Below are positions 53,401 through 60,773 of a stretch of DNA of 64,000 nt, one piece after another. The notes beneath the pieces were generated by a model. It had not been told where the DNA came from. It worked only from the letters and a program-made list of their open reading frames with translations, and made no database searches. How positions within the stretch are numbered: position 1 is the first letter of the stretch; every line of letters begins with the position of its first letter. The translations under genes and the position numbers were made by a program. Source of the DNA: Prevotellaceae bacterium UBA3627 (GTDB taxonomy: Bacteria; Bacteroidota; Bacteroidia; Bacteroidales; Bacteroidaceae); contig DFLE01000042.1 of NCBI GenBank assembly GCA_002373375.1, positions 42,835 through 106,834 on the forward strand. The letters run 5' to 3'.

Positions 53401-53714
53401 ATACTGATAAACTTAGTGATAGCCTCAAGGTCTGTCTTGTAGTACTTTCTCAGCATTCCGGCGTCGGCCGTGCCTATGCCTTTTATGCGATGGCGCAGTG
53501 AATTGACAGCGCGTGACAGTGACGCGTTGACATTATACTCATGGCACAGGAAGTCAATCTTCGCAAACAGACCACCAAAACGCAGACGGCTGTTGGCGAG
53601 CCGTTCCTCTATGCTGCGACGTAATACGATATTAAACAGTTTGTAGCATTGTCTCGCGTCTTTCTCAGCGTAGCCGGCGGCCTCAAGCAATATGTTGAAA
53701 AAATCAGTGTACAT
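50406..53714 (-). CDS. Dna2-like RecB-family nuclease fused to SF1 helicase
   Basis: A 1102-residue protein joining a PD-(D/E)XK nuclease and an SF1B helicase, the layout of Dna2-like repair proteins. The nuclease core has H-x-x-N-type helix at about 242-250, GRMD near 333-336 and LIEQKSGKG with the E-x-K pair near 347-349. Four Cys that would bind the Cas4/Dna2 iron-sulfur cluster are not obvious. The helicase has GPPGTGKTS (Walker A), LAIIDEASQ (Walker B), VLIGDHKQLPAV and DTVERYQGSQRD with the NVALTRAK end motif. Start chosen because the promoter core ends 6 bases before this ATG. Confidence 0.85.
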   Translation of the reverse strand: MYTDFFNILLEAAGYAEKDARQCYKLFNIVLRRSIEERLANSRLRFGGLFAKIDFLCHEYNVNASLSRAVNSLRHRIKGIGTADAGMLRKYYKTDLEAITKFISIIYKVDIPGELSVLFPKRHKSEEHHHSVSNCIRMVVQEWDESTIKGDTDEAGPATVIIPEGWEYILKLLDKGCEINLVRPHTEERSDGKVLVPELIILYPDYLIDISTVASCFESYADTPYIALLNNLRTMPSTRAIHLGNLASQFLDEELHGRKRSYAESVTDFFHRNALSMAAATDIDESFHALAKQQRDNIHTAVSETLKQEVGHFQSSLSLIEPSFFCETLGLQGRMDMLQKDFRVLIEQKSGKGGFPMHTPDTPVYQEKHYVQMLLYMALLHYGYKIDGHDIPNSHINAFLLYSKYRHGLVKLGPAPLLTRQALMIRNQLAWCQLSYTKGGADILLKLTPESIKRKVTNDRFWTQYIRPQIEEILSPIHTASPLEKAYFLRMTQFAATEHVMAKMGNNTKENSGFSAKWHDTLADKLLAGSILYSLLITEIKKENGQVAALTLSADDTEGMNSANFRKGDIVTLYAYPVNAEPDIRRAIVHRCTIHTLMLTDNDVSVTLVLKSPQTDEEIFHERKGWRWAVEHDLYESSQTAQYRALHKFLTAPEERRKLILSTRQPLTDTSLRLNGDYGDFNELVLRAKQAKDMFLVIGPPGTGKTSFGLMNILREALTENHSVLLMAYTNRAVDEICSKLCLDGCDSFIRIGSALSCDETYLPFLLENRSKACRNITEIKSLIQSAKIFVGTTTAINSCSTDLFSLKTFDLAIIDEASQILEPNIIGLLAATSSPGVVSIKKFVLIGDHKQLPAVVGQSEENSRVDNPLLLDIGLTNCRNSLFERLLRRYSEHSYMLCRQGRMHPEIAEFPNISFYNGNLGIVGLPHQLDAIKERLLFISVNKPTHTSSDKVNADEAVVIAQCVKEVYDNSGDAFRANDTIGVIVPYRNQITAIREAISRYDIPELNNITIDTVERYQGSQRDVIIYGFTVQYPYQLRFLTSSTFKEDGDIIDRRLNVALTRAKKKEIIVGNASLLNQDKVFGSLIDFCKQRGCYMETPNH

Positions 53715-53719
53715 TATTA

Positions 53720-53750
53720 CAAAGTTACGAAAAACAGAGCGAAGAGCCAA
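53720..53750 (-). promoter_or_regulatory. Promoter of the nuclease-helicase gene
   Basis: Minus-strand TTG (53748-53750) and TAACTTTG (53720-53727) are 20 bases apart. The start would fall at or next to the ATG at 53714, giving a leaderless transcript. Confidence 0.7.
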
Positions 53751-53760
53751 AATTTTTTAT

Positions 53761-53768
53761 TAACTTTG
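53761..53768 (+). promoter_or_regulatory. Promoter -7 element of the beta-helix protein gene
   Basis: TAACTTTG matches TAnnTTTG; the -33 element is not clear. It lies about 15 bases before the start codon, so a short leader is expected. Confidence 0.5.
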
Positions 53769-53782
53769 TGGGGAATAAGAAG

Positions 53783-55438
53783 ATGTTTGCTATGAACAGA
53801 TTAATCATGACATTGTGTGGTATGCTGTGTTATGTGTATGCTGGCGCGGCGGTGGGTTTTATTTATGACGGCAAGAAGATGACCACGTCGCCATCATGCC
53901 TGTATGTCAATGATAAGAAAAAGACGGCTGAGGCTGATTGGCGCTTCTCGCATGTGGCGGAGGCACTGAGGTATGCGGAGAGAAATGGCGTGAAGGATGG
54001 TGTCACGTATATATATGTGGAGCCATCAGTGTACTGGATGGATAACCCTGATGACCCAGAGGTCAGACGTCCGAAGAAGGGCAGCGTGCCTTATGCCATG
54101 GAGTTGGAGCTGAGTAACCTGTGTATAATAGGATTGGGAGAGAGTCCGGAGGATGTGGTGTTTGCTGTAAACCGCGGACAGACGCAGGGGGCTGACGGTA
54201 ACTATACCATGTTTCATATAAAAGGCGACAATGTGTCGGCACGTAATGTGACGTTTGGCAATTACTGTAATGTGGACCTCGTATATAAGCGTGACAACAG
54301 CAAGAACAGACAACGGCGCAAACAAGCCATAGTGCAGGCGCAGATAGGTATCTGCGAAGGCGATAACTATCGCTTTGACAACTGCCGTTTCATATCGCGC
54401 CTTAACCTCTGCCCGTTTGTGGGTGTGCCGCATACGGATTATGAGAACTGCTATTTTGAGTGTACTGACGATGCGCTCAGTGGTACAGGCACATATAAGA
54501 AGTGCAGGTTTACCTTCTTCTCAAGTAAGCCGTTCTATACCACAGATAAAAGCATAGGGGCAAGGTTCATTGACTGTGACATATATACTAAAACCCACGG
54601 TACGCAATATCTTACCAAGGTGAGCGGACCGGTGACGATGGAGCGTTGTCGTTGGATCAGCGATGACCCAGAGCTGAAGATAGAATGGGACAAGCGTCCT
54701 GATCCGCGATATTTGTGTATGATGACCAATTGTACGCTTAACGGTAAGCCACTCATGGTGCCTACGCCCACAGAACCGCTGCCGCTGAGTCTGCCGCCGT
54801 TCTATGTACGTCAGACGGATGTTGTTCCCGGTCAGTGGACTGCCGATTGCTATAAGCCCAAGGATACGGAGGAATATCCGTGGACAGCAGATAACTCTAA
54901 GTCTGCGTGGGGATATGCCGAGGGCATGGACGGAGCCGAGGGTGAGTGGGGACTGGTGCAGTTGCAGAAAGGTGCAAGGCTGATGTACACACCGCGTGAG
55001 AGTGAGGTGAGGACAGACCAGCACTGCATCGTTACGCTGTGTCCGTGTAAAGGGGCAGGGCAGGGATTCGGCTCGGCCACAGGACAGTATCTTGACATCT
55101 GTATAAAGTTTGATACACATACCCTTACCGGATATGGCATAAGGTTCATACGCACTCCGGAATATGACCACGCAGTGGAGGTGTATTTGGTGGAGTATAA
55201 TAAAGGAGAGATAAAGCGGATAAGTGAGCCTGAACGGTGTGACTTGTTTAAGAGTGAGTGTGGTGTGGAGCTGTCAGCTGTTGGTGATATTCTGACGGTC
55301 AACATAAAGCATAACGCTGAGACGCAGACATTGAAGGCGCAGATGACACGTGTATTGCCGTTCTCTGGTTTCCACCTGCAACATACAGGCAGCACGGGAG
55401 CTTCTGCTACGGTAATAAAGAGTATTTCATTAAGATAA
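53783..55438 (+). CDS. Pectinesterase-like right-handed beta-helix protein
   Basis: Exported carbohydrate-active protein of about 551 residues. The signal peptide spans about 1-26 (NRLIMTLCGMLCYVYAGAA). Residues 40-300 form a parallel beta-helix with repeated short strands: GVTYIYVEPSVYW, LCIIGLGESPEDVVF, VSARNVTFGNYCN, YRFDNCRFISRLN, CYFECTDDALSGT and so on, as in pectinesterases. Canonical pectinesterase Asp residues are not all certain. The C-terminal 180 residues form a separate domain with beta-strands, possibly binding. Two alternative ATGs lie 3 and 8 codons apart. Followed by an HD-domain gene 11 bases later. Confidence 0.75.
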   Translation: MFAMNRLIMTLCGMLCYVYAGAAVGFIYDGKKMTTSPSCLYVNDKKKTAEADWRFSHVAEALRYAERNGVKDGVTYIYVEPSVYWMDNPDDPEVRRPKKGSVPYAMELELSNLCIIGLGESPEDVVFAVNRGQTQGADGNYTMFHIKGDNVSARNVTFGNYCNVDLVYKRDNSKNRQRRKQAIVQAQIGICEGDNYRFDNCRFISRLNLCPFVGVPHTDYENCYFECTDDALSGTGTYKKCRFTFFSSKPFYTTDKSIGARFIDCDIYTKTHGTQYLTKVSGPVTMERCRWISDDPELKIEWDKRPDPRYLCMMTNCTLNGKPLMVPTPTEPLPLSLPPFYVRQTDVVPGQWTADCYKPKDTEEYPWTADNSKSAWGYAEGMDGAEGEWGLVQLQKGARLMYTPRESEVRTDQHCIVTLCPCKGAGQGFGSATGQYLDICIKFDTHTLTGYGIRFIRTPEYDHAVEVYLVEYNKGEIKRISEPERCDLFKSECGVELSAVGDILTVNIKHNAETQTLKAQMTRVLPFSGFHLQHTGSTGASATVIKSISLR

Positions 55439-55449
55439 GAAATAAAGGT

Positions 55450-56004
55450 ATGATAGATTATAACAGCATAATAGATTCCTTTTACAAAGAAGGAGAGAAC
55501 CCAGAGTTACGTAACATCTTGTTGAAGCATAGCCGTTATGTGGCAGACCTGGCGCTGAAGGTATGTCAGTGTCACAGGGAACTGGGTGCAGACGAGGATT
55601 TTGTGTATGGTGCGGCAATGCTGCATGACATTGGTATTATAAAGTGTGATGCCCCGGGTATATATTGTTTCGGAAAGGAACCATATCTATGTCATGGTGT
55701 GCTGGGTGCGGAGATGCTGCGCTCTTACTCACCGTCGTTAGAGCCCTATGCCAGAGTGTGTGCGCGCCATACAGGCACAGGGCTTACCGTAGAGACCATC
55801 ATAGAGCGTGGGTTGCCGTTGCCTCATCAGGACTTGGTGCCGGAGACGTTGGAGGAGCAGATAATATGTTATGCAGACAAATTCTTCTCCAAGACTCATC
55901 TCGACGAACAGAAGACATACGAGCAGGCTTTAGCATCCCTCGTAAGGTTTGGGGAGCACGGACTGCAGGTGTTCAGTCGCTGGCACGAGATGTTTGGGGT
56001 GTAG
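55450..56004 (+). CDS. HD-domain phosphohydrolase
   Basis: A 184-residue metal-dependent phosphohydrolase. KHSRYVADLALKV supplies the first His and AAMLHDIGI the His-Asp pair that name the family; CHGVLGAEML and ARVCARHTGTG give the remaining histidines. It resembles stand-alone HD proteins acting on nucleotides or tRNA 3' ends. It starts 11 bases after the beta-helix gene and is probably co-transcribed, though a functional link is unclear. Confidence 0.85.
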   Translation: MIDYNSIIDSFYKEGENPELRNILLKHSRYVADLALKVCQCHRELGADEDFVYGAAMLHDIGIIKCDAPGIYCFGKEPYLCHGVLGAEMLRSYSPSLEPYARVCARHTGTGLTVETIIERGLPLPHQDLVPETLEEQIICYADKFFSKTHLDEQKTYEQALASLVRFGEHGLQVFSRWHEMFGV

Positions 56005-56030
56005 TACAATTGTGTATATGGTTAAACAAC

Positions 56031-56062
56031 AAAGGGGAAAATCCATACGGATTTTCCCCTTT
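56031..56062. terminator. Bidirectional terminator after the HD gene
   Basis: AAAGGGGAAAATCC (56031-56044) and GGATTTTCCCCTTT (56049-56062) form a perfect 14-base stem around ATAC. It lies between the plus-strand HD gene and the minus-strand tRNA-Leu gene and can end both. Confidence 0.8.
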
Positions 56063-56072
56063 GTCACAAGTG

Positions 56073-56154
56073 TGCGTCTGACAGGACTCGAACCTGCACA
56101 TCGTAAGACACTAGATCCTAAGTCTAGCGCGTCTACCAATTTCGCCACAGACGC
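56073..56154 (-). tRNA. tRNA-Leu (TAG)
   Basis: Class II cloverleaf with acceptor GCGTCTG/CAGACGC, anticodon TAG in loop CTTAGGA, and a long variable arm typical of leucine tRNA. T-loop TTCGAGT. CCA is not encoded. It is preceded by a 175-base leader with repeated promoter-like units. Confidence 0.95.
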
Positions 56155-56162
56155 ATTTTCTG

Positions 56163-56287
56163 TTGCTCATGTTCGCTTTAGCGATTTTGCGAGTGCAATG
56201 TATCGCACGAAGCAAGAAATGAGTGTCAGCAAAGCTGGCTCATGGTCGCTTTAGCGATTTTGCGAGTGCAATGTATCGCACGAAGCA
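56163..56287 (-). repeat. Two 73-bp promoter/leader units before tRNA-Leu
   Basis: The 40-base phrase starting GCTTTAGCGATTTTGCGAGTG (plus strand) occurs at 56175 and 56248, a period of 73. It contains the reverse of the TTGCACTCGCAAAA box found at 45290-45376 and the same ATGAGCCAGC hairpin. The third box is at the promoter itself (about 56328-56341). These units are co-oriented with transcription of the tRNA. Confidence 0.8.
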
Positions 56288-56336
56288 AATAGGGTTAGTC
56301 AGTCAAAGACTGGTGCCCGTGTCTCATTTGCGAGTG

Positions 56337-56344
56337 CAAAGGTA
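56337..56344 (-). promoter_or_regulatory. Promoter -7 element of tRNA-Leu
   Basis: Minus-strand TACCTTTG matches the consensus and is followed by GCACTCGCAAA. A clear -33 TTG was not found. Confidence 0.6.
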
Positions 56345-56393
56345 CAAAGAATTATTGAATTACGAAAGAAAAACAAAAAAAAGTGCGAAATAA

Positions 56394-56425
56394 TTTGCAT
56401 AATACATAAAAAAGACGTACCTTTG
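56394..56425 (+). promoter_or_regulatory. Promoter of tRNA-Cys
   Basis: TTTG (56394-56397) and TACCTTTG (56418-56425) with a 20-base spacer; followed by GCACTCGCAAA, the shared initial sequence. Confidence 0.75.
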
Positions 56426-56461
56426 CACTCGCAAATGAGAAATCAGTTGTAAATGGAGACT

Positions 56462-56533
56462 GGTGCGTTGGATGAACGGTTTAGTCTCTGGTCTGCAAAA
56501 CCAGCCAAGGCGGTTCGACTCCGCCACGCACCT
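56462..56533 (+). tRNA. tRNA-Cys (GCA)
   Basis: A 72-base cloverleaf with acceptor GGTGCGT/ACGCACC, anticodon GCA in CTGCAAA and the cysteine-specific discriminator U73. CCA is not encoded. Terminator follows. Confidence 0.95.
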
Positions 56534-56538
56534 CAAAC

Positions 56539-56573
56539 AAAAAGCGAACATCATTATGATGCTCGCTTTTTTT
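56539..56573 (+). terminator. Terminator after tRNA-Cys
   Basis: AAAAGCGAACATCAT and ATGATGCTCGCTTTT pair (one mismatch) around a short loop, followed by a T-run. Confidence 0.75.
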
Positions 56574-56592
56574 ATTTGTTATATGTATGTGG

Positions 56593-57546
56593 TTAAAGCT
56601 CTACGTTTGATATGTCAACAAGCTGATTGACGATGGCATAGATGGTAAGACCTGCCGTAGAGTGTATCTGTAGTTTACGTGCAATGTTTCGGCGGTGTGT
56701 GATGACAGTGTTAGGTGCTATAAACAGTTTCTCGGCAATCTCTTTGTTTGTGAGTCCCTGCACCACTCCTATCACAACGTCTTTCTCACGGTCAGAGAGA
56801 GTCTCCGTGTTCTCTGTAGAACCGATGAAGTTAGAGATTTTCAGTGATACGTCATTGTTGTTCTGCTGTTTCTCCAGAAGCTTTATCGTAGGCTCAAATA
56901 TCTGCTCCTCCACGTTGGCGTGCAGTTTGAGCCATTCCTCAAGATTGTATATGTCATAAAGAGTGGCCGTCAGCATATTGTTTCGCATCGGGTCTGACGG
57001 CAGGTATTTGATAATGATGCTTTTCAGCTCTTTCAGTTTCTCGTTGGTCTGTCCGTGGTGTTTGGAGAATGTCTCAATGTTATATCCCTCCTTGTGCTCG
57101 CCATTGAGAAGCGCCTCGACGTAAGGGAAGAGAGTCTGTTCCTCAAACTTCATGTGGTGAATGATGAAGCGTGCATACTCATCGTATATCTTAAGTATCA
57201 GCCTGCCGAGGTTGTCGCCTTCGTCGAGTGCCTCTGTAAGCTCACGACGGATGAAAGGCAGTTGGAAGTCTATATAATAGTGGTGTGAGGCCTTCAGATA
57301 TTGCAAAAGTGTGGGTACGCTCAGCTTATCTAAATCCTCTGATGAGAAGTAATCATTGATTGTGAGATTTACTACAGCGAGGAAGGTAAGGGTGTCCACA
57401 TTCTGCTCCTGACATACTTCCTGTACGGTCTTGTTACCAAAGCCAAGGCTTATGCCAAATGCGCCAAGGCTCTGTAAGATATTGTAGTTGTCGCGAATCA
57501 ATGACAACATCTTGTCGCTTGACTCATACATCTTCATCTTCTTCAT
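56593..57546 (-). CDS. Hemerythrin-domain LuxR-type transcriptional regulator
   Basis: A 317-residue fusion of an iron-repair-type hemerythrin module and a DNA-binding domain. Residues 12-75 resemble the DUF542/ScdA N-terminal region. Residues 80-220 hold the RIC/YtfE-type di-iron site: His at 88/89, H130/H131-x3-E135, H163/164 and H209-x3-E213. Residues 250-310 are a LuxR-type helix-turn-helix (LSDREKDVVIGVVQGLTNKEIA and NTVITHRRNIARKL). A di-iron centre tied to DNA binding points to sensing of oxygen, nitric oxide or redox damage; that is inference. Own promoter with a nearby palindrome. ATGs at codons 1, 4 and 6 are all possible. Confidence 0.85.
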   Translation of the reverse strand: MKKMKMYESSDKMLSLIRDNYNILQSLGAFGISLGFGNKTVQEVCQEQNVDTLTFLAVVNLTINDYFSSEDLDKLSVPTLLQYLKASHHYYIDFQLPFIRRELTEALDEGDNLGRLILKIYDEYARFIIHHMKFEEQTLFPYVEALLNGEHKEGYNIETFSKHHGQTNEKLKELKSIIIKYLPSDPMRNNMLTATLYDIYNLEEWLKLHANVEEQIFEPTIKLLEKQQNNNDVSLKISNFIGSTENTETLSDREKDVVIGVVQGLTNKEIAEKLFIAPNTVITHRRNIARKLQIHSTAGLTIYAIVNQLVDISNVEL

Positions 57547-57607
57547 AGGTAAAATATCTGCAGAACTTATAGTGGAAACAAATATATTGCAATAATGTTG
57601 TAATATG

Positions 57608-57638
57608 CAAAGTTATTCATTTTCCAAAAAATACACAA
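57608..57638 (-). promoter_or_regulatory. Promoter of the hemerythrin-LuxR gene
   Basis: Minus-strand TTG (57636-57638) and TAACTTTG (57608-57615) are exactly 20 bases apart. The start near 57602 leaves a leader of about 55 bases. Confidence 0.75.
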
Positions 57639-57656
57639 TACTCACAATTGAGTATT
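57637..57656. promoter_or_regulatory. Palindrome at the promoter and uvrD end
   Basis: AATACTCA and TGAGTATT with a 4-base loop. It overlaps the -33 TTG of the regulator and lies just after the uvrD stop, followed on the minus strand by a T-rich run. It may be the uvrD terminator, an operator of the regulator, or both. Confidence 0.5.
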
Positions 57657-57668
57657 TTGTTGTCCCTG

Positions 57669-59945
57669 CTATTCTGCCATGATTTTCTTCAAGCGGGCGA
57701 ATTTCAACAGTAACTGTTTAGTGCCTGCATTCTTGAACTCTACTGTGGCTTTCGCACTGCCACCGTTGCCGTCTAATGCAGTGATGACGCCTAATCCGAA
57801 GCGGTCGTGTGATACCTTGTCTCCGATGGAGAAGTCAAGGTTTACTGCCGTTGCTATCGGACTGTGTGATGCTATTCTGGATGTGGGGGTAAACCGCGGT
57901 TGTGGCATTGGTGATGCTGCGGGACGTGGTTGCGGCCTGTGCATAGGTGCAGCCCTTCTGTATGCTGGCATTACGTTATCCCCATTTATGTGTATCAGGT
58001 GTGGGTCGATGTCGCGCAGGAAACGACTTGGTGTGTCCCATTCCATCTTGCCATACCTGTAGCGCATCTTGGCGTATGTCAGATGACAGTAGCGCTCCGC
58101 ACGTGTTATGGCAACATATAGCAGACGACGCTCCTCCTCCAATTCGCGTATGCTGCCTTGGGAGAGGGGAGAGGGGAATATGTTCTCCTCCATACCCACC
58201 ACATAGACATAGGGGAACTCCAGTCCCTTTGCGCTGTGTATGGTCATCAGTGTTACCTTTGGCGTGTCGTCGCTCTCATCATCGCGGTCGCTGAGCAGTG
58301 ATACCTCTTGCAGGAAATCTGTAAGGGTAATGGGAGTGTCCTGCTCTCGTCCAGTCTCAACAAACTCTTGCATGGACGCAAGAAACTCCTCCAGGTGCTC
58401 CTGACGTGACAACTGCTCAGGGTCAGTACCAGAATAGATGTCCTTTGATATGCCAGTCTCCCTTATTATTTCTTTGCCTAATACATAGGCGTCATCGGTG
58501 TCAAGCTTTTCTGTGAAGCCTTCAATCTGCCTGTAAAAAGCCTGCAACTTGTTAAGGGCGCCACGTGTCAGCGGAAGTGGAATACGATCCATCTGCTCCA
58601 ATACCTGCCACATGCTGATATTGTACTCGTGGGCAGCGTCACGCACTTTCTGTATAGTTGTCGTTCCGATGCCGCGTGTGGGGTAGTTGATAATCCTTGC
58701 AAGAGCCTCGTCGTCATAGTTGTTGACTATCAAGCGGAAATAGGCTACGATATCTTTTATCTCCTTGCGTTGATAGAAGCTCATGCCACCATAGATGCGG
58801 TAGGGGATAGCAGACTTCAGGAACTGCTCCTCAAACGTGCGGCTTTGGAAATTTGTGCGATATAGTATAGCGAAATCAGAGTATGAGGCTTTGTCTGTCC
58901 TCATACGCTCCTTGATGTCTTTGCTGATAAAGAGAGCCTCCTCGCGGTCGCTGGTCAGCTCTGTCAGTTCTATGGGTTCGCCGGCATCTCCCATACTATA
59001 TACTTCTTTATGTATCTGCCGCTCGTTTTTGTGTATCAGACTGTTGGCAGCCTTCACGATACTGTGTGTAGAGCGGTAGTTCTGCTCCAGTTTGAAGAGT
59101 CGTGAGCCTTTATACTGATTTTGGAAGTTCAGGATGTTGTCTATATTTGCACCTCTGAAACCATATATGCTCTGTGCGTCGTCACCCACTGCACATACGT
59201 TGTTGTGTATGGATGACATAAGGCATATTATCTCCTGTTGTGCTTTGTTTGTGTCCTGATACTCGTCAATGAGGATATACCTATATACATTGCTGTATTT
59301 CAGTTTCACCTCCTCATGGTCTTTCAGCAGTATCCACATGTTGAGCAACAGGTCGTCAAAGTCCATGGCATTGCCCAACTTTAACCGCCGTGCGTACTCC
59401 TTATATATATTATAAATCTGTGGCTTGCCGTCTGAGGCATCAACGCTGCGGGCTATGTGGTTCTCGCTGTATGCATCAGCGGTTATCAGGTTGTTTTTGG
59501 CGTTTGATATGCGACAGTGGACATCGGCAGGCTTGTAAGTCTTGTCATCCAAGCCCATCTCCTTGATGATGACTTTCAGTAAAGCCCTTGAGTCAGCCTC
59601 GTCATATATGGTGTAATTGCTATTGTAACCTATATTGTTAGCCTCTTGACGCAAGATGGATGCAAAGACAGAGTGGAAGGTGCCCATGCGCAAGTAGCGT
59701 GCATGGTTGTCGCCTACAAGTTTCGCTATGCGTTCTTTCATCTCCTTTGCAGCCTTGTTGGTAAAGGTGAGAGCCATAATCTCCCATGGCTTTACGTCCA
59801 AGGTTAACAGGTAGGCTATCTTATATGTCAAGACGCGTGTCTTACCAGAGCCTGCTCCCGCAATGACTAAGGATGGGCCGTCAATGTGTGTCACGGCATT
59901 GCGCTGTGACTCGTTAAGGTCGTTAAGGAAGTCGGGCTGTGTCAT
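57669..59945 (-). CDS. uvrD: UvrD/PcrA-type DNA helicase
   Basis: Superfamily 1A 3'-5' helicase for repair and replication-conflict removal. The 758-residue length matches PcrA/UvrD. NESQRNAV (Q motif), GAGSGKTRVL (Walker A), LTFTNKAAKEM, DEYQDTNKAQ (Walker B) and VGDDAQSIYGFRGA, then the end motif VALTRAER-like YVAITRAERYCHL. A Pro/Arg/Gln-rich linker and a C-terminal Tudor-like stretch (GDKVSHDRFGLGVI) follow, as in PcrA. Its start overlaps the mtgA stop by 4 bases. Confidence 0.95.
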   Translation of the reverse strand: MTQPDFLNDLNESQRNAVTHIDGPSLVIAGAGSGKTRVLTYKIAYLLTLDVKPWEIMALTFTNKAAKEMKERIAKLVGDNHARYLRMGTFHSVFASILRQEANNIGYNSNYTIYDEADSRALLKVIIKEMGLDDKTYKPADVHCRISNAKNNLITADAYSENHIARSVDASDGKPQIYNIYKEYARRLKLGNAMDFDDLLLNMWILLKDHEEVKLKYSNVYRYILIDEYQDTNKAQQEIICLMSSIHNNVCAVGDDAQSIYGFRGANIDNILNFQNQYKGSRLFKLEQNYRSTHSIVKAANSLIHKNERQIHKEVYSMGDAGEPIELTELTSDREEALFISKDIKERMRTDKASYSDFAILYRTNFQSRTFEEQFLKSAIPYRIYGGMSFYQRKEIKDIVAYFRLIVNNYDDEALARIINYPTRGIGTTTIQKVRDAAHEYNISMWQVLEQMDRIPLPLTRGALNKLQAFYRQIEGFTEKLDTDDAYVLGKEIIRETGISKDIYSGTDPEQLSRQEHLEEFLASMQEFVETGREQDTPITLTDFLQEVSLLSDRDDESDDTPKVTLMTIHSAKGLEFPYVYVVGMEENIFPSPLSQGSIRELEEERRLLYVAITRAERYCHLTYAKMRYRYGKMEWDTPSRFLRDIDPHLIHINGDNVMPAYRRAAPMHRPQPRPAASPMPQPRFTPTSRIASHSPIATAVNLDFSIGDKVSHDRFGLGVITALDGNGGSAKATVEFKNAGTKQLLLKFARLKKIMAE

Positions 59946-60637
59946 TTGTCTGTGTTTTGTTCTTTCTTCCAGTTGACGAATTTTATGTCATGGCTTATGC
60001 GCCTTTGGCGTTTCAGCATATAGTCAGAAGGATGTTGGCTTGAGAACTTGCGTGGGTTGGGCAGCGTCACCGCTATCAGTGCACAATCACGTCGTGTCAG
60101 GTCTTTCGGCGATTTGTCAAAGTGATACTTTGCCACAGCAGCCACTCCGTAGATGCCGTCGCCCATCTCTATGGAGTTTAGATATACTTCCATAATGCGC
60201 TCCTTACCCCATATAAACTCTATCAGTACAGTGAAATACATCTCCAGACCTTTGCGCAGCCATGAGCGTCCCGGCCACAGGAATACGTTTTTGGCAGTCT
60301 GCTGGCTTATGGTGCTTGCGCCGTGTTTTGTCTTTGAGTGCATGTTGTGCTTTGCTGCAGACTGTATAGCCTCAAAGTCAAAACCGTGATGCTTCATATA
60401 GCGTGAGTCCTCGCTCGCTATGACTGCACGCGGCATGTCTTCTGGCATTTCTTCCAGTGAAATCCAGCGATGTCTCAGCTTCATCTCCTCACCGTTGGCT
60501 GACTGCTCATAGCAGCGAATGAACATCAGCGGTGTGAACCATACGGGCATGAACTTAAACAATACTACTGCCAGCAGTGTGGACACAATAAATGTGCCGA
60601 GTGTCCATTTAAGTATTCCAAAAAGTATTCTCGTCAT
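59942..60637 (-). CDS. mtgA: Monofunctional peptidoglycan glycosyltransferase
   Basis: GT51 enzyme polymerising lipid II into glycan strands. Start chosen because a full promoter lies about 10 bases upstream; the frame's earlier ATG lies inside it. One membrane segment (about residues 5-30) anchors it. IASEDSRYMKHHGFDFEAI contains the catalytic Glu of motif 1 and GASTISQQTAKN motif 2, followed by KERIMEVYLNSIEMGDGIYG with the second acidic motif. About 231 residues, as usual. Overlaps uvrD. Confidence 0.93.
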   Translation of the reverse strand: MTRILFGILKWTLGTFIVSTLLAVVLFKFMPVWFTPLMFIRCYEQSANGEEMKLRHRWISLEEMPEDMPRAVIASEDSRYMKHHGFDFEAIQSAAKHNMHSKTKHGASTISQQTAKNVFLWPGRSWLRKGLEMYFTVLIEFIWGKERIMEVYLNSIEMGDGIYGVAAVAKYHFDKSPKDLTRRDCALIAVTLPNPRKFSSQHPSDYMLKRQRRISHDIKFVNWKKEQNTDK

Positions 60638-60646
60638 AACAATATG

Positions 60647-60677
60647 CAAAGTTACGAAATTATTTTTATACAGACAA
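60647..60677 (-). promoter_or_regulatory. Promoter of mtgA-uvrD
   Basis: Minus-strand TTG (60675-60677) and TAACTTTG (60647-60654) with a 20-base spacer. The start is within a few bases of the ATG at 60637, so the transcript has almost no leader. Confidence 0.7.
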
Positions 60678-60701
60678 TAATTTTATGTCGCGGCATAATA
60701 G

Positions 60702-60750
60702 TTAAACGGACTGTTTTTGTTATCACATCAAACAAAAGCAGTCCGTTTAA
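60702..60750. terminator. Terminator after the outer-membrane protein gene
   Basis: TTAAACGGACTG (60702-60713) and CAGTCCGTTTAA (60739-60750) form a perfect 12-base stem with an inner GTTTTTGTT/AACAAAAG-like extension. It ends the minus-strand gene ending at 60774. Confidence 0.75.
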
Positions 60751-60773
60751 TTATGTAATATCTGTAAATGTCC

